A DNA stretch of 24,619 nucleotides from Ideonella sp. (GCF_016702655.1 NZ_JADJDO010000014.1:1-24619); one strand, 5' to 3'. Positions 1 to 8,764 are shown, counted from the stretch's first letter. Numbers and translations are program-made. Notes: generated by a model not told the origin, from the letters alone.

Positions 1-45
1 GATCTGCCGCAGCGCTCGCAGCTTGATGCGTACCGTGAGCGCCAA
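1..45 (-). CDS. ParE/RelE-family toxin, N-terminal fragment (runs off the window)
   Basis: Only the first 15 codons lie in the window, reading LALTVRIKLRALRQI from a TTG start. The pattern (hydrophobic start, TVRI, then basic residues with ALRQI) is how many ParE/RelE-superfamily mRNA-interferase or gyrase toxins begin. It starts two bases after the stop of the antitoxin-like gene at 48-268, the antitoxin-first order usual for parDE-type operons. The assignment rests on this short match and on the neighbour. The rest of the gene lies to the left of the window. Confidence 0.5.
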   Translation of the reverse strand, partial: MALTVRIKLRALRQI

Positions 46-47
46 GG

Positions 48-268
48 TCAGCGGTACTGCTTGAGCTGTGCGAACAGCTCCTCAGCTGAAATTCCTTCCT
101 CACGGTCTGCCTCGTCGATCGCTTCCTCAAGTTCGGCCTGAAGGTGAGGCGGCAAACGCACGACACTGCCGGGCTCCTGCGCGTACACAGTGACGACAGT
201 GCCCTCCGGCAGGAGGCTCCATTGAGCACGACCTTGCCTTCCACCACGGTACCGCTTACGACTTGCAT
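48..268 (-). pseudogene. Antitoxin-like gene of a ParE-type pair, single-base frameshift
   Basis: From the ATG at 268 the frame reads MQVVSGTVVEGKVVLNGAS, then leaves frame at about 211-214. In the next frame the rest reads LPEGTVVTVYAQEPGSVVRL and continues to an acidic C-terminus (ELEEAIDEADREEG, then FAQLKQYR) with a TGA at 48. The span is 221 nt, one short of a whole number of codons, so a single missing base (a C in a coding-strand CC-TG context) explains it. The beta-strand-like N-terminus with a PEGT turn and the acidic helical tail fit small antitoxins found next to ParE toxins. It lies directly upstream of the toxin fragment, so the two would be co-transcribed. Sequencing error and true inactivation cannot be told apart here. 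Confidence 0.55.
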
Positions 269-336
269 GATGAGATGGTACCGCGCCCGGCCAGAAGGTG
301 GGAGCTGGTGGTGGCCTGTGATGCCGAACGTTTGAG

Positions 337-677
337 TTATAGGTCGGCTTTGCTCACGCGCCGAGGCGCTGCCTTGCCACGCTGCTGCGCAGTGCCAGGG
401 GACGACGAGGACCCTCGTTCGGCCAGCCTGCCGGTAACGTACTTGTGCAGGACACTGGCGATGAGTGTCTGATAAGGCATTCCTCTTGCAGCGCCTTGAC
501 TTGAATGTCGCGAAGATCGCCAGAGGACAGGCGGATGTTCACCCGCCGATCCTTGATTGCCGTGGCTCGGGCCGCAGCTCGCAACTTGGTCAACTCGGCC
601 TTTGTGGCGACAGACTTCAGCGTTCCCTTCTCGAACGCGGAAACCAACTCGGCTTCGTAGGGGTCAGTCTTCGGCAT
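337..677 (-). pseudogene. BrnA/CopG-like antitoxin, single-base frameshift
   Basis: The ATG at 677 (a GTG at 686 is an alternative) opens MPKTDPYEAELVSAFEKG, and the middle holds a ribbon-helix-helix stretch RVNIRLSSGDLRDIQVKAL. After KALQE the frame is lost at about 482-486. In the next frame it continues MPYQTLIASVLHKYVTGRLA, exactly what the family has after the ribbon-helix-helix strand. The repaired frame stops at TAA 337-339. The length of 341 nt is one short of whole codons. The start lies inside the toxin gene's 3' end (overlap 14 nt), a toxin-first operon as in brnTA. The residues after GRLAE look unlike the family and may derive from cassette-end DNA. The intact-frame product as sequenced would have a scrambled C-terminus. 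The cause may be decay or sequencing error. Confidence 0.6.
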
Positions 678-957
678 CTTGTTCACCTTGGCCTAGATAG
701 TCTCGTGTCGCCTTGCGGCTCGGAATGACCGTCTTGAGGAAGTAGTGGTCCTTCTCCTCGACGAATGGCACCAAGTACGCATAGCCATCACTGGCAACGA
801 CAAGCACCCGCTGGTTGGGATACTTCGTCTGGTTCGGATGTGCCAGAACATCCAACAAGCCACCTGCCTCGACCGCGACAACCATCTGCTCGAACGACAC
901 GCCGCGCTCAAGCTTGAGCTGCTCGTTCTTCTCCGGGCCCCAGCGGAATGGCTTCAC
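664..957 (-). CDS. brnT: BrnT-family ribonuclease toxin
   Basis: This is a 97-residue protein starting at GTG 957 with MKPFRWGPEKNEQLKLERGV. The core reads SFEQMVVAVEAGGLLDVLAHP, then NQRVLVVASDGYAYLVPFVE and FLKTVIPSRKATRDYLG. This is the BrnT fold: an N-terminal W-P-E-KN motif, beta-strands, and a conserved S-RKA-R-YL end. BrnT proteins are RelE-like mRNA-cleaving toxins neutralised by a DNA-binding partner encoded just downstream. Here that partner overlaps the last 14 nt. Length is normal for the family. No strong ribosome-binding site precedes the GTG. It may be a cassette in the integron array, since it has the array's orientation, but its flanking attC sites are not convincing. Confidence 0.75.
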   Translation of the reverse strand: MKPFRWGPEKNEQLKLERGVSFEQMVVAVEAGGLLDVLAHPNQTKYPNQRVLVVASDGYAYLVPFVEEKDHYFLKTVIPSRKATRDYLGQGEQDAED

Positions 958-1015
958 AGGTCGCAGTCTAGCCTAGTGTGTGCCTTTTGTCGCTACAGCG
1001 GCGACGTGATGGAGT

Positions 1016-1083
1016 TGGCGACGTCTGAATTCACCGGACCTGCGCGGCTTTTCGCGCAGGTCCGGTGGAATGATGGGTTGGAC
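1016..1083 (-). other. Degenerate attC of cassette 2, or plain terminator hairpin
   Basis: Just after the HNH gene stop lies GTCCAAC (1083-1077, minus strand), a match to the attC R'' consensus RYYYAAC. It differs at one base from the perfect complement of the cassette's own 5' core GTTGAAC. A perfect 15-bp stem follows (1032-1046 with 1053-1067, six-base loop). The other end should hold GTTRRRY, but only GTCGCC-like sequence is present, so the R' half is lost or the site is not functional. No T-run follows the stem on either strand, which weakens a simple intrinsic terminator reading. Confidence 0.45.
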
Positions 1084-1088
1084 GGCAA

Positions 1089-2090
1089 CTACTCATTTGG
1101 TCGAAACAGAATTTGTCGATGGTATGAGAGATATTTTTGGTGAAGAAAATTCAGTTCTCTGATGTGCTCCATGCCGGTAAGTCCAAGAAGGGCTGCGTCT
1201 TGTATGAGACGTTTTGAGATGAGAATCTTTCCTTCTTCGTCGAAAGAAATCAGCCCCGCATCAAATGCTTTGTCATAGACCGGAGATAAAGCCAAACCAT
1301 TAAATGGATCGAGTCGCTCGGAGTTGCCTGATGCACTCCACGGTTTGATGTGGGAGGCCGTGATGAATTGCCCAGCGCCAGTTATTGCGCACTTGTGGCG
1401 CCACATGTCGAGAACTGATTTACGGAAACGCTGCTGACCTATCCGGACATTGAGCATTTCCTGTTTGGTAGTTGATGAAAGTAACGGGTTGTTGATTGTG
1501 CCCAGAAAGAAGAACACATCTGCGTCTTCTTGAAGGGCGGTGATGTACTCCAATAGGGTATTGAGTTCTTGAAGATGTTTTTCTATTTGCTCGCGCTTGA
1601 TGGAGTTTGTTGTCTTCTCCGCAACACGCAGCACAAAATTTCGGCGGAATGTGACCGCCCGGAATAAGGCCTCTTTTTCACCAAGCCTAGTTATAGGAAA
1701 AGACTTCTGCTTATTCTTCCCTGCATCGTCCTGATAGTTGGCTACCCAATTTACTTCAGGGCTCTTTCGGTCCTTTCTTTCGCGATGCTCGCGAGAGACG
1801 CCGACGATCCCAGATGTATTGCGAGGAGAGAGTGCAAGAACGAGCTGTATTGAATGTCTGAGGGAGGGATCATTAGGATCAAGAAGGCCGAGTTCAAAGG
1901 CACTCCGTAAGAATTCATCGCGATGGTCTTTGGCTGCTTGGTACGAGAGGGCCTTTGATCCATATGTGCTGTCACTGAAGTTCTTGGACTCTTTGATCGG
2001 GTCGCGTTCAAATTGAAACTGCCAGCGATGTTCATTGCCGCGATCAAGGCGTTTTAGATACTTGCGGTCGGGGAACTCTTCGGTATCCAT
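1089..2090 (-). CDS. HNH endonuclease with AP2-like DNA-binding repeats (integron cassette 2)
   Basis: The protein has 333 residues. Residues about 10-62 (KYLKRLDRG, then KNFSDSTYGSKALSYQAA, then HRDEFL) look like one AP2-type DNA-binding repeat. Residues about 92-152 (TSGIVGVSR, NWVANYQDDAGKNKQKSF, EKEALFRAVTFRRNF) look like a second, clearer one. A linker helix follows. Residues about 213-285 form an HNH_2-type nuclease core: C234 in HKCAITG, H247 in ASHIKPW, N264 in PFNGLALSP and D273. HNH_2 proteins cut DNA, and AP2 modules provide sequence recognition, as in mobile HNH nucleases. The ATG lies 5 nt after the attC core of cassette 1, so the gene fills a promoterless cassette read from upstream. 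Its base composition is visibly more AT-rich than the surroundings. The role is unknown; restriction-like defence or selfish mobility are both possible. Confidence 0.8.
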   Translation of the reverse strand: MDTEEFPDRKYLKRLDRGNEHRWQFQFERDPIKESKNFSDSTYGSKALSYQAAKDHRDEFLRSAFELGLLDPNDPSLRHSIQLVLALSPRNTSGIVGVSREHRERKDRKSPEVNWVANYQDDAGKNKQKSFPITRLGEKEALFRAVTFRRNFVLRVAEKTTNSIKREQIEKHLQELNTLLEYITALQEDADVFFFLGTINNPLLSSTTKQEMLNVRIGQQRFRKSVLDMWRHKCAITGAGQFITASHIKPWSASGNSERLDPFNGLALSPVYDKAFDAGLISFDEEGKILISKRLIQDAALLGLTGMEHIRELNFLHQKYLSYHRQILFRPNE

Positions 2091-2094
2091 TGCC

Positions 2095-2172
2095 GTTCAA
2101 CGTTGTCCATAACCTGCCCGCGGAGGCCGGCGAAGCCGGCCGGAGCGGGTCAGGTTGATGGGCGTGTTAGCC
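2095..2172 (-). other. attC recombination site of cassette 1
   Basis: On the minus strand the site runs from R'' GGCTAAC (2172-2166) to R' GTTGAAC (2101-2095), the latter a perfect GTTRRRY. Between them the arms pair as a long imperfect hairpin: AACCTGACCCG against CGGGCAGGTT with an extra unpaired A, and CCAT against ATGG further out. Unpaired bases on one arm are what IntI uses to recognise folded attC. The TAA stop of the preceding gene lies inside R'', which is common in cassettes. R'' is exactly complementary to the GTTAGCC at the other end of the cassette (2871-2865), as expected for a cassette that once existed as a circle. Confidence 0.85.
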
Positions 2173-2355
2173 GTCCTTCTTGTCCTCGTCCGGAGGGTCA
2201 GGCCACAAGTCAGGGGCCTGCATGAACGAGTCGTCGGACTCGTTGATGCGTTCCTGCCTCTTGTTGATGTCGATCTCTTGGCGACGCCATAGATCGAGAT
2301 CGTGATCGTCCGGAATCATGTGGCCCTTTTCGGCCGGCTTCGGGGTAGTAGCCAT
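2167..2355 (-). CDS. Small acidic hydrophilic protein, second gene of cassette 1
   Basis: This gene encodes a 62-residue protein. The ATG at 2355 is chosen because it sits one base after the stop of the upstream gene and is preceded by AAGGAGG inside that gene's 3' end. The product starts MATTPKPAEKGHMIPDDHDL, has a charged middle (DLWRRQEIDINKRQERIN) and a Pro/Asp-rich tail ending DPPDEDKKDG. There is no membrane segment, signal or recognised domain. The stop codon lies within the attC R'' box. Translational coupling to the SLATT-like gene and the shared cassette make it a likely partner or antagonist of that membrane protein. That is inference; I do not recognise the family. Confidence 0.75.
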   Translation of the reverse strand: MATTPKPAEKGHMIPDDHDLDLWRRQEIDINKRQERINESDDSFMQAPDLWPDPPDEDKKDG

Positions 2356-2356
2356 C

Positions 2357-2842
2357 CTAGTCCTCCTTGTGCAGGCCATTGGCCTTAAGAACATCTTGCT
2401 GGGCGCGTTTTCCCAGCGACTTGTCTTCGGAGATTTTCAAACCCGGCTCCGACTTCGTCAATTCGATGGCGACCTTCTGAAGTTTTGCATGCTCCCGATT
2501 GACGAGGTCTGCATCGCCTTTGCTTCGCCACGTTTCCCAAAGCTCGTCATATCGTATGCGGAGGTCAGCCCACCTACCCGCATGGCTCGCAGCTGCTTCA
2601 ACCTTCTTGCTGTAAGCAAGAAGGGGCGATGCTATGGATGCCAGGGCTGCAGCGGCCGAGAGTGTTTTCCACAGGATGGGGAGCTCAGCGAAAATGCCCC
2701 AGCCAGCTACAGTCCCTGATGCCGCGATGGCCAAGAGGAGTTTCAAACCGAGGTCTCGCCTGGCGTACTTCTCCGTTACCAGTCGCCAATAGCGCTCGTT
2801 GAAGTCGGAGTCCAGCTTTGCCTTCCAAAGAATGCGTTTCAT
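2357..2842 (-). CDS. Two-transmembrane SLATT-like protein, first gene of cassette 1
   Basis: The protein has 161 residues, with start ATG 2842 preceded by AAGGA about nine bases upstream. An amphipathic N-terminal region is followed by two hydrophobic helices: about residues 31-53 (LGLKLLLAIAASGTVAGWGI) and 56-77 (ILWKTLSAAAALASIASPLL). A helical, charged cytoplasmic region follows (KKVEAAASHAGRWADLRIRY, DELWETWRS, REHAKLQKVAIEL). Two adjacent N-terminal helices followed by a coiled region is the architecture of SLATT-domain proteins, which are predicted pore-forming effectors found near nucleotide-signal and other immune genes. There is no sensor or cyclase gene here, only the 62-residue partner. 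It is the first gene after attI and therefore best placed for expression from Pc. Family membership is judged by architecture and not proven. Confidence 0.65.
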   Translation of the reverse strand: MKRILWKAKLDSDFNERYWRLVTEKYARRDLGLKLLLAIAASGTVAGWGIFAELPILWKTLSAAAALASIASPLLAYSKKVEAAASHAGRWADLRIRYDELWETWRSKGDADLVNREHAKLQKVAIELTKSEPGLKISEDKSLGKRAQQDVLKANGLHKED

Positions 2843-2864
2843 GTGAGCAATCCTTTGCTTGGAC

Positions 2865-2890
2865 GGCTAACCTGAATGTCGGGCGACAGG
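2865..2890 (-). other. attI-cassette junction (recombination core GTTAGCC)
   Basis: On the minus strand GTTAGCC (2871-2865) lies 23 bases before the first cassette gene and is exactly complementary to the R'' box at the far end of that cassette. It therefore marks where the cassette joined attI. Just to its right is a small inverted repeat, TGTCG-gg-CGACA (2877-2888), placed where an IntI-binding element of attI would be expected. The exact attI limits cannot be set from sequence alone. Confidence 0.65.
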
Positions 2891-2944
2891 CGCCACTATT
2901 CGGTTATTGGCGCAGCGGGAGCGCCACTATTCCAATAGTGGCGC
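2890..2944. repeat. Tandem palindromes between attI and intI
   Basis: GCGCCACTATT occurs at 2890-2900 and again at 2921-2931. The second copy is followed after two bases by its exact complement AATAGTGGCGC (2934-2944), making an 11-bp-arm palindrome. The first copy is followed by a weaker complement, TTATTGGCGC (2904-2913). The two units are 31 bp apart, about three helical turns, and the AT-rich centres stand out in GC-rich DNA. They could be operators or accessory integrase sites; neither is established. Confidence 0.6.
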
Positions 2945-2987
2945 ACGGCCATCTCGGCCGCGATGCGATGGCCGCCGTGGTGCCGGC

Positions 2988-3016
2988 TTGCACGACGCGA
3001 CAGTCGCGAGTAGACT
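2988..3016 (+). promoter_or_regulatory. Promoter of the integrase gene
   Basis: TTGCAC (2988-2993) and TAGACT (3011-3016) are separated by 17 bp. The class 1 integrase promoter uses TTGCTG and TAGACT at the same spacing and at a similar distance from its start codon. The -10 element runs into the LexA box. Confidence 0.7.
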
Positions 3017-3030
3017 GTATAAAAATACAG
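3015..3030 (+). promoter_or_regulatory. LexA (SOS) operator on the integrase promoter
   Basis: CTGTATAAAAATACAG is a perfect CTGT-N8-ACAG LexA box with an AT-rich centre. It overlaps the end of the -10 element and lies 19 bp before the intI start codon. Class 1 integrons carry a box of the same form at the same place, where LexA represses the integrase until DNA damage. Here the same control is inferred. Confidence 0.85.
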
Positions 3031-3049
3031 TAGTCGCTCTTGTTGTGCC

Positions 3050-4051
3050 ATGTCCTGCCCTCCTGCCGCGATGCCTGTTGCCGCGCCTTCGGGGCTGATC
3101 GGGCGCGTCCGTGAGCACTTGCGTTACCTACACTACAGCTTACGGACCGAAGAGGCTTACGTCCACTGGATTCGTGCCTTCGTCCGCTTCCATCGCATGC
3201 GGCACCCGCGCGAGATGGGCGGGCCGCAGGTCGAGGCGTTCCTCTCCTGGCTGTCCGCCGAGCGCTCCGTGTCGGTGTCGACGCATCGGCAGGCGCTGTC
3301 GGCGCTGCTTTTCCTGTACCAGCGGGTGCTGGGTCAGCAACTGCCGTGGATGCAGTCCATCGGGCGGCCTCATCGCAGGCCGCGTGTGCCGGTTGTGCTC
3401 TCGCGCTCCGAGGTCGCGGCCGTGCTCGCGGGCCTGGAGGGCACGCACCGCATCCTGGCCCAGCTGCTCTACGGAACGGGCATGCGCATCGCCGAGGCCC
3501 TGCAACTCCGGGTCAAGGACGTCGAGTTCGATCGCCGGGTCATCGTGGTGCGAAGCGGCAAGGGCGGCAAGGACCGGGTCGTGATGCTGCCCGCCGCCTT
3601 GGAGCCGGGCTTGCGCGAGCAGCTTCGCCATGCGCGGGCGGTGTGGGAAGCCGACGCCCGCGCCGGCCGCGGTGGCGTGCAGATGCCCGACGCGCTGGAG
3701 CGCAAGTATCCGCGCGCCGGCGCGTCGTGGGCCTGGTTCTGGGTCTTTCCGCAGGCCGGGCATTCGGTGTGTCCGCGCACCGGCGCCGTGCGCCGGCATC
3801 ATCTGTTCGACCAGACCTTCCAACGCGGCTTCAAGCGCGCCGTGCAGGCCGCCGGCATCGAGCGGCCTGCCACGCCCCACACGCTGCGCCACTCGTTCGC
3901 GACGCACCTGCTGCAGTCGGGCTCCGACATCAGGACAGTGCAGCAACTCCTCGGCCACAGCGACGTGAGCACGACGATGATCTACACCCACGTGCTCGAG
4001 GTTGCCGGCGGCGCGGTGCGCAGCCCGCTGGATGCCTTGGCGGCGGCGTGA
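3050..4051 (+). CDS. intI: Integron integrase IntI, class 1-like
   Basis: The protein is a 333-residue tyrosine recombinase that inserts and excises gene cassettes at attI and attC. The N-terminal SAM-like domain includes LRYLHYSLRTEEAYVHW and STHRQALSALLFLY. The catalytic residues fall at R146 (GTGMRIAEAL), K171, H277 and R280 (PHTLRHSFATHLL), H303 (LLGHSDVSTT) and Y312 (MIYTHVL), the same numbering as in IntI1. The IntI-only insert is present as ALERKYPRAG (215-224), which separates it from XerC/D. Length matches the family (about 320-340). The ATG at 3050 gives the IntI1-like register and follows the LexA-controlled promoter. It diverges from the cassette array and carries the Pc-like promoter for that array inside its 5' end. 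No frameshift or missing residue is seen, so it should be active. Confidence 0.95.
   Translation: MSCPPAAMPVAAPSGLIGRVREHLRYLHYSLRTEEAYVHWIRAFVRFHRMRHPREMGGPQVEAFLSWLSAERSVSVSTHRQALSALLFLYQRVLGQQLPWMQSIGRPHRRPRVPVVLSRSEVAAVLAGLEGTHRILAQLLYGTGMRIAEALQLRVKDVEFDRRVIVVRSGKGGKDRVVMLPAALEPGLREQLRHARAVWEADARAGRGGVQMPDALERKYPRAGASWAWFWVFPQAGHSVCPRTGAVRRHHLFDQTFQRGFKRAVQAAGIERPATPHTLRHSFATHLLQSGSDIRTVQQLLGHSDVSTTMIYTHVLEVAGGAVRSPLDALAAA
3137..3165 (-). promoter_or_regulatory. Pc-like cassette promoter inside intI
   Basis: Reading leftwards, TGGACG (3165-3160) and TAAGCT (3142-3137) are spaced by 17 bp. The weak class 1 promoter PcW has TGGACA and TAAGCT at the same spacing and at the same place in intI1. 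The fit may partly reflect conservation of the protein over this stretch (LHYSLRTEEAYVHW), but the hexamers are good enough to drive the cassettes on the minus strand. The first cassette gene starts about 295 bp downstream. Confidence 0.6.
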
Positions 4052-4086
4052 CGCGGTCTGGCCGGCGATGCGCTGCGCACCCCCGC

Positions 4087-4212
4087 TCAGCCGATGCGGC
4101 AGAAGGCCGTCGGGCTCACGATGCGCACGCCGTGAAACGGGTCGAGCACGCCGCGATGCCGCCGGGCAACAGCGCGCGGCTGATCGGCATACTCGTGTCG
4201 AGAGCCCAGCGC
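4087..4212 (-). pseudogene. Remnant of a PIN-domain (VapC-like) toxin with internal deletion
   Basis: Directly after the Phd/YefM-like antitoxin stop, one frame reads ERRWALDTSMPISRALLPGG, the start of a PIN toxin (family form VLDTNVLISALL with the catalytic Asp). About 20 codons later another frame reads VLDPFHGVRIVSPTAFCRIG and a TGA at 4089-4087, the typical PIN C-terminus. The roughly 80-100 residues that should lie between are missing and the two ends are out of frame, so this is a deletion derivative without function. It explains why the neighbouring antitoxin has no intact toxin. Confidence 0.6.
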
Positions 4213-4215
4213 CGC

Positions 4216-4473
4216 TCAGCCACGCTTGCCGTCGCGCAGCAACTCGGCAAGCCGCTTCGCGTTCATTCCGGCGGCCGCGGCGCGCTGGCCCACCAAGTTA
4301 CAGAAGCGCTGGCACTCGCGCTTGTCCACCTCGGTCAGCCGTTCGTACTCGTGCATCGACAGCACCACGGCCACGTTGCGCTGCCGGCGCCGGATGACCA
4401 CGGGCTCGTGCGCGGCGTCGTCGATCACGCTGGCAAACGACTTGCGGGCTTCGCTGGCGGCGATGGTCTTCAT
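4216..4473 (-). CDS. Phd/YefM-family antitoxin, orphaned
   Basis: The product has 85 residues from ATG 4473: MKTIAASEARKSFASVIDDA, then EPVVIRRRQRNVAVVLSMHE and YERLTEVDKRE. This is the Phd/YefM layout: an N-terminal DNA-binding part with SEAR and F-S-ID motifs, VVI-RR and SM-EYE strands, and a variable toxin-binding C-terminus ending ELLRDGKRG. Such proteins bind a PIN or RelE toxin and repress their own promoter. The only toxin sequence nearby is the deleted PIN remnant immediately downstream. It is divergent from dnaE2, whose ATG lies 76 bp away, so the two share an upstream region. No clear Shine-Dalgarno is visible before the ATG; farther upstream starts are possible but unlike the family. 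Confidence 0.8.
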   Translation of the reverse strand: MKTIAASEARKSFASVIDDAAHEPVVIRRRQRNVAVVLSMHEYERLTEVDKRECQRFCNLVGQRAAAAGMNAKRLAELLRDGKRG

Positions 4474-4549
4474 CGGGGAGGTCCGGCGTTGCACAAACTG
4501 TACGCGCCGCACGAGTCTCGGATGCCCGCCTGACGCCTGTGCGACGCCC

Positions 4550-7781
<3,232 letters not shown>

Positions 7782-7804
7782 GACGCGGAGCGAAGGGCGA
7801 GGGG

Positions 7805-7817
7805 CCCCCGAAGGGGG
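7805..7817. terminator. Possible terminator hairpin after dnaE2
   Basis: CCCCC-gaa-GGGGG forms a short, strong stem 24 bp after the dnaE2 stop. No T-run follows, so termination is uncertain. Similar C5/G5 fold-backs are common intergenic signatures in Burkholderiales. Confidence 0.3.
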
Positions 7818-7919
7818 ATCGACCAGCGCAGCGGCCGGCGAGCGCTGCGGGCTCGATGCCAGCGGCGCGAGAAGCTTGGACGCGGGCCAGTGCCTGGGCC
7901 GCTGCGGCAGAATCGCCCG

Positions 7920-8756
7920 ATGAGCGTGCAAGTCGTCACCCTCGAACTGCGCCGCTGGCTCGTCGAGCAGAAACAGTCCGGCCAGCCGGACGAGGCCATC
8001 GTCGCCGCCATGGTGACGAGCGGCTGGCGCCGCGCCACGGCGCTCGCCGCGCTGGCCTCGGTGGCCGATGTTCAACCGCCGCCCGCCCCCGCGCCGATCG
8101 CGGCGATGCCCGAACCTGCGCTCGCCGACGGCGCCAACGCGCTGCGCGTGCAGGGCCGCGAGGTCGCCGTGCTCGCCGCGGTGACGCGCCCGCGCGTCGT
8201 CGTCTTCGGCGGTCTGCTCGACGCGCAGGAATGCGCCGAGCTGATCGAACTGGCAGCCGAGCGCCTGGCGCGCTCCGAGACCGTCACGCCGGCCAGCGGC
8301 GGCAGCGAAATCAGCCCGGCGCGCACCAGCGACGGCATGTTCTTCGCGCGCGGCGAGAACGCGCTCATCGCACGCATCGAGGCGCGCATCGCCGCGCTGC
8401 TGAACTGGCCCGTCGAGCGCGGCGAGGGCCTGCAGGTCCTGCGCTACCGGCCGGGCGCCGAATACAAGCCGCACTACGACTACTTCGATCCCCGCGAGGC
8501 AGGCACGCCGAGCATCCTGCGCCGCGGCGGGCAGCGGCTCGGCTCGCTCGTGATGTATCTGAACACGCCCGCGCGCGGCGGAGCGACGACCTTCCCCGAC
8601 GCCGGGTTCGAGGTCAAGGCGGTGCGCGGCAATGCCGCCTTCTTCAGCTACGCGCGCCCGGACCCCGACACGCTGACGCTGCACGGCGGCGCGCCGGTGA
8701 TCGAAGGCGAGAAGTGGGTCGCGACCAAGTGGCTGCGCGAGGGGCGGTTCGACTGA
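7920..8756 (+). CDS. 2-oxoglutarate/Fe(II) dioxygenase, prolyl 4-hydroxylase-like
   Basis: The product has 278 residues from ATG 7920. Residues 1-65 are a helical N-terminal extension ending in a Pro/Ala-rich linker. The C-terminal two thirds is a P4Hc-type double-stranded beta-helix: RPRVVVFGGLLDAQECAEL, EGLQVLRYRPGAEYKPHYDY, LGSLVMYLNTPARGGATTFP, and TLTLHGGAPVIEGEKWVATK. The iron ligands are H185 and D187 (HYD) and H255, with K265 placed to bind 2-oxoglutarate. Enzymes of this type hydroxylate proline or other residues of a protein substrate, which cannot be named here. It follows dnaE2 after 138 bp and probably has its own promoter. The upstream ATG at 7890 adds ten unconserved residues and was not used. 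The sequence degrades into poly-G a few bases after the stop. Confidence 0.9.
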   Translation: MSVQVVTLELRRWLVEQKQSGQPDEAIVAAMVTSGWRRATALAALASVADVQPPPAPAPIAAMPEPALADGANALRVQGREVAVLAAVTRPRVVVFGGLLDAQECAELIELAAERLARSETVTPASGGSEISPARTSDGMFFARGENALIARIEARIAALLNWPVERGEGLQVLRYRPGAEYKPHYDYFDPREAGTPSILRRGGQRLGSLVMYLNTPARGGATTFPDAGFEVKAVRGNAAFFSYARPDPDTLTLHGGAPVIEGEKWVATKWLREGRFD

Positions 8757-8764
8757 AATGAAAC

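Noticed and set aside
323..423. A possible attC after the BrnA-like gene: GCCGAACG at one end and CGTTCGGC at the other, perfectly complementary.
   Set aside because: The end boxes do not fit RYYYAAC/GTTRRRY well and the inner arms (about 90 bases) do not pair. It may be a decayed site, but chance is not excluded.
4474..4549. A LexA box for dnaE2.
   Set aside because: There is a CTGTACGC stretch (4498-4505), but the second half ACAG at the right distance is missing.
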